Numbered from the stretch's first letter, positions 42,754 to 55,407 are shown. The stretch is DNA of 64,000 nucleotides from Miscanthus floridulus (GCF_019320115.1 NC_089591.1:22422502-22486501), one strand, 5' to 3'. Notes: a model not told the origin generated them from the sequence alone. Program-made: numbers and translations.

Positions 42754-45700
42754 TGTAACAGAACCGACCAATTTATAAGAGCACAAGTACGAAAGCAATC
42801 ACCAGAGTGATCAAACTGTCATACTTGAACCCATATAAACTCGGTAGTCAACTGAAACCACAAAGGATTTCAAACCAACTTGCATACAACCAAGATCGTA
42901 GTGATTCAACATAACAAGCCACATGTTATATCCATTTCACAAGTAGTTCACAAGTACCTCATACATCAGAGTTCACATAGTTATTACAACATGAGTTCAC
43001 AAATAGCAGAAGCAAAGTAGTTTGAGACCATCACACACACTTAGTTCAAATACAAGATAGTTCCATAGTCATATCCAGCAAAAGCAACATGATAAGATAA
43101 CATAGAAGATCATGCCCATGATCTAGTCTTCATCCCTAGCAGGGTAGAGACAATACTTGCAGTAGCCATTATAGAGCACGCCATCTACAACAAGAGGGAA
43201 TAAACCATGAGTACGAGAATGTACTCAACTAGACTTACCTAGTCGTAAACTAAAAATAAATGACACTAAGGAGTATGCAAGGCTTTATTAGTGGATCTCG
43301 CTTGACAACCATTTTGCATAAAAGCTTTAATGATACAAGAGCATCATTTGAATTAGTAGTTAAGCAGCAAGTTATCAATATTAACCTGTCATCTAGATTA
43401 GCACCTATACTAGAGCAAGCACTTAATTAAACTCCAAACATTAGTAACCATATCTAGTATAATGTTGTAACATCATCATCATTTTAACCATCAAGTTCAA
43501 TTAAGTGTCTTTATGTTGCCGCTGTTCAGTCAAGTCCTCACTATCCAGGAGAGACGGTGACTCGAATCAATTCCTACCCAGCTGGGGAATTATTCCTAAC
43601 ACAAACCCAATCAACTTGATTAGTGGTTGCCTTGGGTCACCTTTGGTACAACTAAGGAACAAATTCGTGGGTCCACACAGCATCGCACTCTTAGGGAATC
43701 CACTCTACCAGGTGGTCAATCTCACCTTTGGACTTATGCCAATGGCTCCCCACACATCCTTACTACCGCTAGAGTGCGCACTTTCACTTTTTAGCTCCTG
43801 GCCTGAGTTGAGCTACTTGGCTTCATGGTTGGAATGAGTTATCTGTTCAACTAAGTGATAGGCATGCGTTGAACATGACATGAGGACATACAATGAATTA
43901 GTCCTTAAACTGACATAGACGGGGATAGATCCACACCCAAGACCTCCTTGCCTTGTTGCTTCTCTATCAACCTTCCCATCCGGTCTCCATTCATTATTAA
44001 CACATGGTTGTTTCCACGATAGCAAATATAGCCAACCGTGACCAGACATCATCCTAACTTACAGGTGATAGGAAATCACTTGACTTTACCGGTCTAAGCA
44101 AGGCTAAGCTTTGATTTGCTCCTAGACCTAAATAGGATTCATGGTACATTTACTAGACAAGGAATAGACATATATGCAGCAAGTGTTTGCATCCAATTCC
44201 TATCACTTAATGCATCAAACATATAAAGATATTCAAAGTAATCATTTTCAAAACATAGGAGACTTAGAATGCTTCGGGGCTTGCCTTTCAAAAAATATGA
44301 TGGTTGGTGATCGGGACACTCAAGAACTTCTTCTTTGTTGGCCCTCCTTCTGAGGCCTGCACCTCCTGCTCCTGAGCTTGTTGCTGCTCCTCCAGAAGGC
44401 CTTGCTCGAATTCCAGAAGCGTGTCTCCCTTTGAAACACTTATTGCATGCATATGCATAGCATAAGAGTCATGCACACACAAGAGATGGAAGGTGATGAT
44501 GAAATCTACAGCCATATCAAGATGGACACATGAATGACATGATGACTCAAGATTAACATTTATTTTACTGAGTAGATTCATATCTCTTCATGAAAGCAAG
44601 AACTACACACTCACCAAGCTCTAACAACCTAAGATAAAGTTGTTCATCTTCAGTAAGAGATCTAGCACCTTGCAACTAACAATTTATCTTAATTAGCCTA
44701 GCATCTAAATCATCACATCAACTCATATAAAGCAAACAAGTTATTCACTGCATTCACAGATTCAAGGCTATAAACAACAGCTGCTAGTTTAACTCATAAC
44801 TAGAGTTGTACTAATCCAAAAGACATGCAACAAGACAATCTAGAAATATTATGAAATTGTATACAATTCATATTGAAATATCTCAGCATGATTCCCAAGT
44901 TAACAAGGTCAAACAAGCACATTTATGAAATCTGGTCCAGAAATTCCAGAGAGCTACAATTTCTGAAGACCAATTTTGAACAGTCATAACTCACAAACTA
45001 TTTGGCCAAATACCATTAAAATTTAACACAAGTTACTTAAGTGAGTTATCTGCAACTTTGTTATAGACAAGATTCATAGAAAACCTCATCTTCACCAGTT
45101 AATTTGCTTAACTCTAAAATCTATCCAGAAATTCACTGAGTGAATTATAGTGAAAATAATATTTTACTACATACAAGAATAGTACTATGAGCACTACCAA
45201 TGTTACCAACAGTTAACATACATCAAATAAACACTAGAAAATATAGTGGCCATTCCTAAATAAATTCTTTTCATGCCTTTATTAATTTATTTAGATAACT
45301 AGGTTAAATAATAAACACCTAGCCAATGTGTACAGAAAATTCCACAAAAATTACAGTTGCTTATACACGTCCCCAATAGGCTATTGTATAAATTTCATAG
45401 CATTTGAACAAGTATAAAATTCTACACAAAAATGACAAGCCAGTAGGGCTTAAAATAACATAATAGGAAACCCTATTAAAGGTGTCAAACATTAGTGTTC
45501 ATATTTTTCTTAGCTTCATCACTACACAAGAACACTGTACAAAAAGTTTCATGCCCAAGGCATACATATTTTTACTATGAAAAATAGCACATGAATCTAG
45601 CATTTGTTTAAGATAAGTAGCAAACTCCTATTTCCAGAAAGATCACAGTGCAACCAATATTTTTCCTAGGTAGTACATGACAAAGCAAGACTAAGAAACT

Positions 45701-46197
45701 TGGAATCACATTTTTAGCATTTTCCTAGCTCAAGTTATAGATTTTACAAGATTGAAACCATTTAAAAGCATTTATCAAACTCTATTTTATTCACCTAGAA
45801 AAATACAAGAAATAGAGCATTTCATATTTTTATCAAATACTACACTTTATGAGGAACCCAACAAAATTTGGTTCACTCAAATAGAATACTCCTACCCTAG
45901 ATATTAATTTCCAAAGTTAGCACAAAAATCAGGAAAGAAATATCAAAAACTAGGACTACAGACACTGACATGCGGTCCCCAACAGTCAACGCACCCACAG
46001 GTTAGCCACACGGGGATAGGGGACGGCGGTTGACCGATGGTAGCTTGCCGATGGCGAACCCTCCGGTGAAACCGACCCCACCATGATAATCCTCACCCTC
46101 TCCCGCGTCTATTCATGTAGGTGGTTAGCACGTAGGTGCACTGGAGGTGGCTCATCGCTGGCCATGGTGACATGGCGGCGTGGCACGGCGGTGCGTT
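42754..46197 (-). repeat. Second, more diverged element 1-family LTR, cut by element 3
   Basis: Begins TGTAACAGAACCGACC inside the preceding LTR fragment. It follows the element 1 LTR order for about 3.4 kb, into the start of the GC-rich island (GCCATGGTGACATGGCGGCG), where element 3 interrupts it at 46198. Its divergence from the element 1 LTRs is clearly greater than between those two, so it belongs to an older copy or a sister subfamily. The continuation is outside the window. Confidence 0.8.
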
Positions 46198-49100
46198 TGG
46201 CAGAACCTCCTAAATTATAGGGCCCACATGCACCTGTCACTGTCCAATGACCTCTAACGACTATGCATATGTTCCTGGTAACTTAAGAAGACTGTCGGGT
46301 GTCCATGGGGAACCTCGAATCATCCACGATTTTTGAGCAGGATCCCATTATAGAGTCATTACAGTATAACAACATTTATTCAAATATCTATATCAGAGTA
46401 AAATAGCAGAAGTCTTACAATAACTTAGTTTACAAACCAGTTGTTTCAAACCTTACAAACTAAGTTCGATAATTATTACAAACCATAGTAGTGGAGTGGC
46501 ATTAGTAACATAATACAAACACACAATATAAGTACCCTGACCAAGGGTCACACAGTTACTTATCATCATCGATTTGAACAAGAGTCATACAGCACGGTCC
46601 AAAGCAGACCTGCTCATGAGGCTCACCTGCAATAAGGGTCAATGAACCCTAAGTAGAAAAGTACTCAACAAGACTTAACCAAAATAAAACTGATCCGACT
46701 CAGGAATGCAGGCTCAGGGATTCAAGGTATGGCTTTAGCAATAAACAAAGTTCTTTTGCGTAAAAGCTTTGTAACAAGATTCTTTTATTCAACATGTAAA
46801 TCTATCTCAAAATCATATATGAATCTGCCATGATCCATAATGAGATCATGAACTTCATATCAAACTCTTTCTCAAGACCAGCTCCAGTTTTAGTTATTAA
46901 CTACAATAATGAACAGTGAGTTGAGTCTCCATAACCAAGGAGCAACGATGATTCAAACTGATTATAACCCAGCTGGGGATTCCCAACCACACGACATACG
47001 CAGGTGCCCGACCTACATATACCAACCCACCCTCAGATCCTCTAAAACAATAATAGGTCCGCGCCACCCGAGAATATAGTACACCATTCTAGCCCATGGC
47101 CACATGGGTACACGCTACTCTCGCCATCTCTCTACTCCTAGTGCGCGAGTAGCCATTCTCATAATAGAATAGCCAAGTTAAGGCATACCGGAGTATGTGA
47201 TCGGTACTACAAAGTCTCACCTCATGCAATTCAACAACGGACGTGCCTTAATTGACACAAGCAGAAAGAACTCGCTCACAAGACCTCCATGTCTTGTGGC
47301 TCCCATACACCGAGTCCACCCGATCTAGATTTATTACTCCACATGCTCATATCTTATGATCACATGAATAACCAGTCGTAACCAAGAAACCATTTATATC
47401 TCGTAGGTGACCGGTGATCACCCGACTTGTATCGTTCTAAGCATGGCTAAGCATAAATAAGTATTCCCGAATTGAAACAGGTATCAAGGTTGATATTGAA
47501 AAACAAGGTTGGTAATGCACCAATTAGGTTTTCACTCAACTCCTAACCACTTAATGTAGTATTAAAAAGCAAAAGCGGTAAAAACTCATAAAATACAAGG
47601 TAGGTTTAAATGCATCCGAGGCGTGCCTTGATTGACGGAAAGGTCAGGTTCCAAAGACGTTCCACAATTATCAAACCCGACCTCAACAGCCGGATTAACA
47701 TCCTCAACAACTTGATTGACTACCACATTCTCGCTTTCGTTCTCTACACGTAGTAACAATGCCATGTTTAATATGATGCGAGATATAAAACATGATGCTT
47801 GACGATGGATGCAAAAATTAATAACTGGAATACAACTTTCCTTCGCGGTATAGTTGCAAACCAACAATTAATCAAACAATTTTATAAATTCAAACACTTA
47901 CTTTAAATATCAAGAATTATTCTATACTAATGACCCAAGGTCATCACTCAATCAAAAATTCAAACAAAACATAAATTATTAAGGTTTACTATTTGCATTT
48001 ATGAATTAATTATTTAATTAAAAGATATGAAATAAATAAACTTTCTCCAATTGAGGTCAAAATTTTTATGAAGGCTTATCACATGATAACTAAGTGGCAA
48101 AACAATTTTCATAATTTTTGGATAAATAATAAAGCCTAGAAAAATCATGGAAGCTCATTTATTAATTAATTAGAGCAATTTTTATCACATGAAAAATATA
48201 CATAAAATCAAAATTTAGTATTTTTCCTAAATAGTTTACATCACATAGAGGTCACACAAAAATTTTCATAATTTTTGGGGTTCTAAATAATTCTATACAA
48301 AAATAACAAATCATAGTACTATTCATTCAATTATGCAAAATAGAAAAATCCATTTTCAAACACAGAGTCACTGACAACGGGGTCCCACATGTCAGCGTCT
48401 TCCTCCCGCATTCAACAGCGATGATCGCGGTTTGATCGCTGGTAACTCACCGCCGATGAGGTCTCCAGCCATGGCCAATGCACTACCACGTTCCCCACAT
48501 CACAACGCATCAATTGGTGGCACTAACTAGACTAATCACGGCGAGGTTCGAGCTTGACGCCGGCCATGGTGGCCACGACGGTGCGGCTGCGCTATGCTAG
48601 TGAAACAAGGCCAGTAGCGGTTAAATAAAAGGTCTAGGAAGCACCTGGAGCTCACCCCGAACACGTTCGAGCAGGAAACAGGACCAGAGAAGCAACGGTG
48701 AAGCTCGTCGTCGGTCACAGCAATCACGGCGGCACGAACAACATCGACGATGGTGCTCTAGTGACTGTGGTGGACAAAATGGTCAAGCAACAAAGCACAA
48801 AGCATCTTGGCAACAAGGCGAAGCTGAAGGGATGCTAAGCAAGGACAGATACGCACCGTGGAGCGCTGGCCACGGTGACGCGCACCCGACGGCGGTGCTA
48901 CCGGCCACGAGAAAGAAAGGCGTGCACTACGGTTTCTCGGTAGAGTCAAGCTGCAAGAGCTGGTCAGCTAGGTGCACAAGGAGCAAGCAGAGTGATGAAG
49001 GGCTTTGCTATGACTAGAATGGTGCTATGGCGATGGCACGAGCTCAACGGAGCTATGGCGGCGACGTTGGGAAAAACAGGGGAGAAGAAAAGAAGAAGAA

Positions 49101-49801
49101 CGGCAACGTCACGAGCTTTAAAGAGCAGCCAGGAAGCAAGGAGATGACATGCAGCAGCCTGCTCATGCTAGCGCGAAGTCGGAGAAGGCCACGGGCGCGA
49201 CTGGAAGCTAGAAGAAGGTCACCGGCAGTGAGGTGTCGCTCGTGGGTACTGTTCACCAAAATTATAGAATTGCCACTCGCCTAATTTCCCAAATTACTCC
49301 CAAATTTTATGGTTACTAAAAAATCTCCAAAAATAAAAGTTGTTCCAAATTCAATGTTCTACAACTTTGCTTTAATAACCATACTCTAATTCGGTCTACA
49401 TTTTGAAATGCAAGTTTAAAATAAAAAAGGGACACTTTGAGTACATTTCGCCTTTTCAAATTACTTCAAAATTTATATAACAACTTTGAAAACTCCAAAA
49501 ACAAACTTTGTACAACTTGACAAGCTCTACACTTTTTCTTTTAGGCTCAACCCCAAAATGTGCTTAGATTTTGAATTAGGTTTTTAGGGTAGAATTTAAA
49601 CACTGAAAATTAGGGTTTTCAGAAATTTCAAAGCAATACAAAGATTTTGAACTTGATTCAAACCATACAAGTCAACACATATAACATAAATGTAAACTTG
49701 TTTTAATGTATGCATATCAAAATTTTTACTAACACTAAAATGAGGTGCAATACATATGATGATATGGCAGGTTTTAGTATTTAAACACCCGAGGTGTTAC
49801 A
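46198..49801 (-). repeat. Element 3 3' LTR (3,604 bp)
   Basis: On the element strand it runs TGTAACACC to GGTTCTGCCA. It shares its architecture with the element 1 LTR, including a GC-rich island at about 48,360-49,260, but not its overall sequence. The first kilobase on the plus strand is repeated at 55408-56418. Short open frames in the GC island are not supported as genes. Confidence 0.9.
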
Positions 49802-49815
49802 ATCCTTCCCCCTAA
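49802..49815 (-). promoter_or_regulatory. Element 3 polypurine tract
   Basis: On the minus strand TAGGGGGAAGGAT lies directly before the TGTAACACC of the 3' LTR. Confidence 0.8.
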
Positions 49816-49984
49816 AAGAAATCTTGTCCCGAGATTTAAAGTCCAAGGGTAAGTAATGGAAAATGAAATGTGTCGAGCGAACACATTCAAAACCTGTCCA
49901 TAAAACAGCTAGGGTCTCTTTACAAAACACGATTTGTAACGACAGAGCACAACTAACATGATTCTATATTGATGCAAGAAACTC

Positions 49985-50401
49985 TAGAAACCTTTCTAAC
50001 AAGTAATCTTCGGATTCCCAAGTAGCTTCTTCTTTGGAATGTTGATTCCATTGTATCTTGTAGAATTTGATTGTTCTCCTTCGTGTGACATGGTCTTTCT
50101 AATCTAGAACTCGGATAGGATATTCAGAATAGGTCAAATCAGGTTCAAGTTCCACTCCTTCAACCTCAATATTTTGCTCAGACACTCGAAGACACTTCTT
50201 TAATTGTGAAACATGGAACACATCATGCACAGCTAAGAGATGTTCTAGTAACTTCAAGTGATATGCCACCTTTCCATACCTCTCCAAAATTTGAAATGGT
50301 CCAATATAATGAGGTGCTAACTTTCCTTTAACACCAGAATGGGTAACTCCCTTCATTGGTGACACCTTTAGATATATAAAACCTCCTTTGTTAAACACCA
50401 A
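49985..50401 (-). pseudogene. pol: Element 3 integrase tail and chromodomain
   Basis: The minus strand has LKVSPMKGV, HYIGPFQILERYGKVAYHL (GPY/F motif) and VFHVSQLKKCLRV, then YPIRVLD, a TAG at 50099-50101, and in the same frame VTRRRTIKFYKIQW and HSKEEATWESEDYL. Apart from the single stop the chromodomain is complete, with its aromatic residues (Y, W, W). In relatives it binds methylated histone H3 and targets heterochromatin. Confidence 0.85.
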
Positions 50402-50493
50402 AGGTCTACATCATTTATCTGCATAACTATTTTGTTGGGACTAAGCTATCTTTAAATTACTTTATATTTTCCTAACCTTCTCTTCTATTTCTT

Positions 50494-51192
50494 TCACCAG
50501 GTCAACTCCAAAGACCATGTTTCCCCGGGTTCAGACCAATTTAGTGATGTTCTACATCTACGACCATAAAGTGCTTCAAACGGAGCCATTCTAATGCTCT
50601 CTTGATAACTATTGTTGTATGAGAACTCAGCCATAGGCAAACATTCATCCCACTTATTGGAATAGTTAAGGACACAACACCTTAACAAATCTTCAAGTAC
50701 TTGATTTACTCTTTCAGTCTGACCATCAGTCTGTGGATGATAAGCTGTACTATACATAAGTTTGGTACCCAACGAAGCATGCAATTGTTTCCAAAAGTTG
50801 GAGACAAACTGTGTACCTCTGTCTAACACAATGGTCTATGGTATACCATGTAAGCTCATGATTCTTGCTAAATACATCTTAGCATATTGGATAGTAGGAT
50901 ATATACTCTTGACTGGAAGAAAATGTGCTGACTTAGTTAGTCGATCTACAATAACCCATATTGAGTCAAAACCTTTTGATGTCTTGGGTAGACCGATGAT
51001 AAAGTTCATACTGATATCCTCCCACTTCCAAGATGGAATAGGCAATGGCTGTAACTCTCCAGCAGACCTCAAATGTATAGCTTTTACTTTTTGACAAGTA
51101 TCACACTTGGCTATATACCAAGTAATCTCTATCTTCATTTTGGTCCACCAAAATCTCTGTTTCAAGTCATAGTACATCTTATTACTTGGCAA
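50494..51192 (-). pseudogene. pol: Element 3 integrase core (first catalytic Asp lost)
   Basis: The CxxC zinc pair (KCDTCQKVKA) is intact. ISMNFIIGLP at about 51004 has Asn in place of the first catalytic Asp. LDRGTQFVSNF keeps the second Asp, and GQTERVNQVLEDLL keeps the Glu. A stop near 50832 separates the two halves. Inactive as it stands, but only a few changes from complete. Confidence 0.85.
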
Positions 51193-51731
51193 TAATTTGA
51201 TCTCGAATAGTTGATTTGACAGTTATATTGGTCAAACTACCTTGTTGAAATACCTCCACATTCAACTTCTCCATCTCCTGACATAAAGTCAAATTCATTG
51301 TTTTTACTATCAGACAATTGCAATGACTCTTACGACTGAGGGCATCTGCAACCACATTTGCCTTACTAGGATGGTAATGCACCTCCAAGTCATAATCTTT
51401 AATCAACTCTAACCATCTTATTTGCCGCATGTTCAATTCTGATTGAGTAAAGATATACTTTAAACTCTTGTGATCAGTATATATGGCATGTATTACCAAG
51501 CAGGTAATGCCGCCAAATCTTCAAAGCATGGACAACTGCTACTAACTCCAGATCATGAGTTGGATAATGTTCTTCATGTTGCTTAAGTTGTCTGGAAGCA
51601 TAGGCAATGACTCGGCCTTCTTGCATTAGTACACATCCAATACCAATTCCAGAAGCATCACAATAAACGTCAAACGGCTTCTCGATATCTGGCTGTGTTA
51701 ACACTGGTGCAGTGGTTAATAATCTCTTCAA
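51182..51731 (-). pseudogene. pol: Element 3 RNase H
   Basis: [40 protein letters not shown] and [11 protein letters not shown] retain the D, E and D positions, followed by [20 protein letters not shown]. There is a frame change at about 51485 between HIY and the TDHK block, and a TAG at about 51735 before the domain. Confidence 0.85.
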
Positions 51732-51734
51732 AGT

Positions 51735-52514
51735 CTAGAAAACTTCTTCACAATCAGATGACCAGACAAACTTGGCTTGGTTCTTCAACAACCCAGCGAT
51801 GGACTTGGATATTCTAGAGAAATCTGGAATAAAGCGATGGTAATAACCTGCCATTCCCAGAAAACTCCGAACCTGATGAACGATGGTTGGCGGTTTCCAA
51901 TCTAGTATATCCTTAACTTTGCTTGGATCCACTGCAACTCCTTTAGCTAACAAGACATGTCCTAAAAACTATACTTCTTTTAGCCAAAAGTCACACTTAC
52001 TGAACTTGGCATATAATTGATGTTCTCTTAGGCGTGTCAGAACAATTCTGAGATGTTCCGCATGTTCTTTCTTGTTCTTGGAATATACTAAGATGTCATC
52101 AATAAACACCACTACAAACTTGTCTAGCTCAGGCATGAATACTGAATTCATCAGATACATGAAATGAGTTAGGACATTCGTCAAACCAAAAGACATTACC
52201 AGGTATTCATATAATCCATATCTGGTGGTAAATGTTGTTTTGGGAATATCTTCACGCTTAATTTTGATTTGGTGGTAACCTGACCTCAAATCAATCTTGG
52301 AGAAAACTTTGGCTCTAGCCAGTTGATCAAAAAGTAAATCTATCCGAGGTAAAGGATACTTATTCTTAATGGTTACTTCATTCAATGGACGATAGTCAAC
52401 ACACAATCTCAGGGTCTCATCTTTCTTCTTCACAAAAATTGTAGGATATCCCCAATGTGATGAACTAGGTTGGATAAACCCTTTATCAATCAACTCTTGC
52501 AACTGAGTCTTCAA
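51735..52514 (-). pseudogene. pol: Element 3 reverse transcriptase (catalytic core intact)
   Basis: A 181-residue open segment with [40 protein letters not shown] and FIDDILVYS (about 52092-52104) with both catalytic Asp residues. The connection domain (51953-51735; [15 protein letters not shown]) follows after a stop near 51966. This is the best preserved RT of the minus-strand elements. Confidence 0.9.
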
Positions 52515-52593
52515 TTCAGCTAATTCCTTGGGAGGCGTCCTATAAGCTCTCTGAGAGATTAGAGCTGTTCCTAGGCTTTAGATCTATGTTGAA

Positions 52594-53065
52594 CTAAACA
52601 TCCCTATTAGGTGGTAGACCAGGTAAATCTTTAGGAAAAACATCAGGGAATTCACAAACTACCGGAATATCTCTAACCTCCTTGACGGAAATTGCACAAA
52701 CATTTTCCACTGACCTCCTTAAGGTTGGAAGTTGGATAAGAAGCTGAGATTTACTATCTGACAAACTCAACCTTATTGTCCTATTAAGAGTATCTACAGC
52801 AGCCTTATGCTGATACATCCAATTCATTCCTAAGATCACATCTATATCCTGATCCTTGAGAATAATCATGGTAGTGGGAAAAATATGCCCACCCAGGTTT
52901 ATGGGTACCTGGTACACCATTTTCTTAGTACACAGACGTCCCCCGAGTGACTAGTATATAAAAATTCTCCTTTGTTTCCCCAATTGGAATTTCATGCTTT
53001 ATGATAAAGGTTCTATTGATGAATGTATGAGATGCACTAGAATAAAAAAGCATAACTACATGGTG
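52594..53065 (-). pseudogene. pol: Element 3 aspartic protease (active-site Asp lost)
   Basis: The minus strand at about 53041 reads FYSSASHTFI where relatives have Asp-Ser-Gly. The second block, VILGMNWMYQHKAAVDT (about 52830), and the linker VVCEFPDVFPKDLPGLPP to RT are present. A TAG near 52950 interrupts the domain. Confidence 0.8.
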
Positions 53066-53099
53066 ATTAGCGAATAGGAAACATACCCAGCATCATGGG

Positions 53100-54262
53100 T
53101 TCCCCTTCTGGAATCTCCCTAGCTTGAATATAGAAAACCTGCCCTGTCTTCTTTTCATCTTTGCCCTTCTGAGCATTTTGGTGGTTGTTCTTGTTCTGAG
53201 TTTGACCCTGTTGTTGATTTCTAGGAGCCTTCTGAAAATTTGGATTGTACTACTTAGGATAGGACATTCCCTAGAGAAATGACCTGACTTCCCACAATTG
53301 AAACATGGGTAATGGTGGCCTTGGGGTGTCGAAGCACGAACACTAGGAACATTTATCTGTTGAGAGTTCGGGTAAGTTATGGCAGGACGGACATTTGGTT
53401 GTTGACCAGCTTGGAACTATGGTGGATGATAAGGAGGACAATAGTGATTCACTAGATGATAGATTATCTTCTACCTCTTTTGATTCCCACCAAAAGATCC
53501 AGATGGCACACTCTTTTTCTTTTTAATCTCCTTATGCTGCCGATATTTCTCTTCTAATGCAATAGCAATGTTAACTGCCTCATAATATGTGACATTAGTG
53601 CAGGTAGTCATCATTATCTGAAGTTTGGTATTTAGGCCATGCATGAACCACTTCTTCTTAGCATCTGTGTTAATATGTTCAGATGCATATTGTGAAAGGT
53701 GATTGAACTTGCCCACATACTGCATGATTGTCTAATCACCTTGCTTCAAAGCAAGGAACTCATCAAGCTTCATGGCCATAACTCCTTCTAGAATATAATG
53801 GGCATGGAAAGTAGTGTGGAACTTAGCCCAAGTTAACTGAACACCTATTGGTCGCATAGCCACAAGGTTTGCCCACCAAGCACCTGCTGCACCTCTGAGC
53901 TGTTTGGCAGCAAACATAGGCTTCTAGAACTCAATGCATGGAATGAGATCAAACTTTTGCTCCATGGTACGAAGCAAATCATCAGCTTCAAGCGGTTCGT
54001 CAGCCTTGGTGAATACTGGTGGTTGTGTATCCATGAAGTCAACATATGTAGCTTCTTGCCTATGATGATTACGACCATGGTTCCCTTGCATTATATTCTG
54101 ATTGCTTTGAGCTAACTCCCGAAGCAATCAAGCATTCTCCACAGTCACATTGACCAGTGCTGCGATAGCATCAGTCAAACTTGGTGGAACTAGTGGGGGA
54201 TCAGGAATACCATCCTCATCTTGCGAAGAACCAGGAACATTTGAACCCCAAGTATGATGCAT
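53100..54262 (-). pseudogene. gag: Element 3 gag (one frame, many TAG codons)
   Basis: Starts at the ATG at 54262 (MHHTWGSNVPGSSQDEDG). One frame runs almost throughout, with a TGA near 54127, then TAG at 53924, 53732, 53471 and 53417. The gag core is GAAGAWWANLVAM to MQYVGKFNHLSQYA. The zinc knuckle CFNCGKSGHFSREC at about 53270-53310 is intact. Each TAG stands where Gln (CAG) fits the surrounding sequence. It would form the particle and bind RNA. Confidence 0.85.
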
Positions 54263-54491
54263 CTATTCATAATAAACCAAACTTTATTCACAACCATTTA
54301 TTGAACTGTTAAAAGAGCTTGCTACAAACACATTACATAGGGCTCACTTATTTATACACAAGTCTGCATTTAAGCTAGACTACCCAACTAGACTAGAACT
54401 CACTATATTACAACTCTACTCTTCTCCTTGATCACCTCAAACCTCATGATCGGTATCCATTCCTGAAACATTTCCACCTTCCTCATCACTT

Positions 54492-55001
54492 TCAGTTGAC
54501 CATCACTACTTTTGGATCTTCTTCTTCTTCTTCCGCTTCATCATCATCTGCTATGATGACACCTGGGTCCATTGCATCAGCTTGAGGCTCATGATTTGGA
54601 TTTAGGAGATTATTCAGCCTATGGACTTCTTCATGTAGATCGGTATAGTATTCTTCTAAGTCTTCTACATAGAACTCTAATTCATAAGCTTGGGCTCTAG
54701 CTACATCCTCTCTATGCCAAGCTTCATTTCTTCCTTCCACCATGCGAACTAACATACGCTCGTAGTTCTTATGAGCGGTGGTGCAACACCTCAGTTGATC
54801 CTTTAACTTGCCCACCTAGATGGCATCCAAGGCCCTATCTCTAGTAGCCTGTGCTAACTCTGCTAAAAGCCTCTATACCTCAGCCTAGGGGTCAGGCCTA
54901 AAGCTGCTACTGCTAGCACCATCACTCCTAGGGGCAAGTTGGTGATGAGGAACTCCTTTGGGTCCAATGGACTTACGGGGCATTATCTTGGTACGAGCCA
55001 T
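54492..55001 (-). pseudogene. Element 3 accessory ORF upstream of gag: histone H3-tail-like N-terminus, coiled coil, acidic tail
   Basis: One frame of 170 codons from the ATG at 55001 to the stop at 54492, interrupted only by TAG at 54885, 54873 and 54816. The first residues read MARTK, three others, RKS, one, G, one, K, then after five residues QLA. The histone H3 tail has ARTK at 1-4, RKS at 8-10, G12, K14 and QLA at 19-21, so all match with a single inserted residue. A Ser-rich segment (GASSSS) follows, then a charged coiled coil (about 54810-54590: NYERMLVRMVEGRNEAWHRE, YVEDLEEYYTDLHEEVHRLN), then LNP and a D/E-rich tail (DDDEAEEEEED). There is no histone fold. Its place between primer site and gag equals that of the element 1 accessory ORF. 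Role unknown; mimicry of H3 is inference. Confidence 0.7.
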
Positions 55002-55002
55002 A

Positions 55003-55390
55003 CTGTAGAAAGCAAGATTTCAAACAGTAAGACGATCTGTTAAAATTCTAAAAAGGCAGCAAGGTTGGATTACACTACTCAACCCAGACTCACTACTCAA
55101 CCCGGACTCAGAGGGAAGTAAGTAACAAATGGATTAATCATGATGCATGAATCGTCCTTATGAAACTTAAACATCAAAGCTCCTAAGGTATATAAACAAT
55201 AGTTCATATAATATAGGGCATAATAAGACTACTACTCCACCATATAAAGCCTTTTTAATCAAATAAGGAATGGCAAGAATGAATTAAGATAAGTTGGAAG
55301 CAATTTGGACCAAATTAATATGTTAAATTTATTTGTCCCAAATCGTTTTGAAGTTTTGTAAAACAATACTACAAAAACCTTGTAATGATC
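55003..55390 (-). other. Element 3 leader
   Basis: About 390 bases between primer site and accessory ORF without a credible reading frame. It would be the 5' untranslated part with dimerisation and packaging signals. A near-perfect 22-base tandem repeat (ACTACTCAACCC...GACTC) lies at about 55073-55110. Confidence 0.45.
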
Positions 55391-55402
55391 GCTCTGATAC
55401 CA
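55391..55402 (-). promoter_or_regulatory. Element 3 primer-binding site (iMet)
   Basis: On the minus strand TGGTATCAGAGC, an exact initiator-Met tRNA primer site, five bases from the 5' LTR end. Confidence 0.9.
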
Positions 55403-55407
55403 CTCTA

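Noticed and set aside
48536..49284. Open frames on both strands of the element 3 LTR
   Set aside because: Inside the GC island of an LTR, mutually overlapping, without domains; the partner LTR is cut off so no copy supports them.
54897..55001. A captured full-length histone H3 gene
   Set aside because: Only the tail-like part is present. What follows is Ser-rich, coiled-coil and acidic, with no histone fold helices.
55391..55402. tRNA gene near TGGTATCAGAGC
   Set aside because: Only the 12 bases complementary to the tRNA 3' end are present, next to an LTR; this is a primer-binding site.
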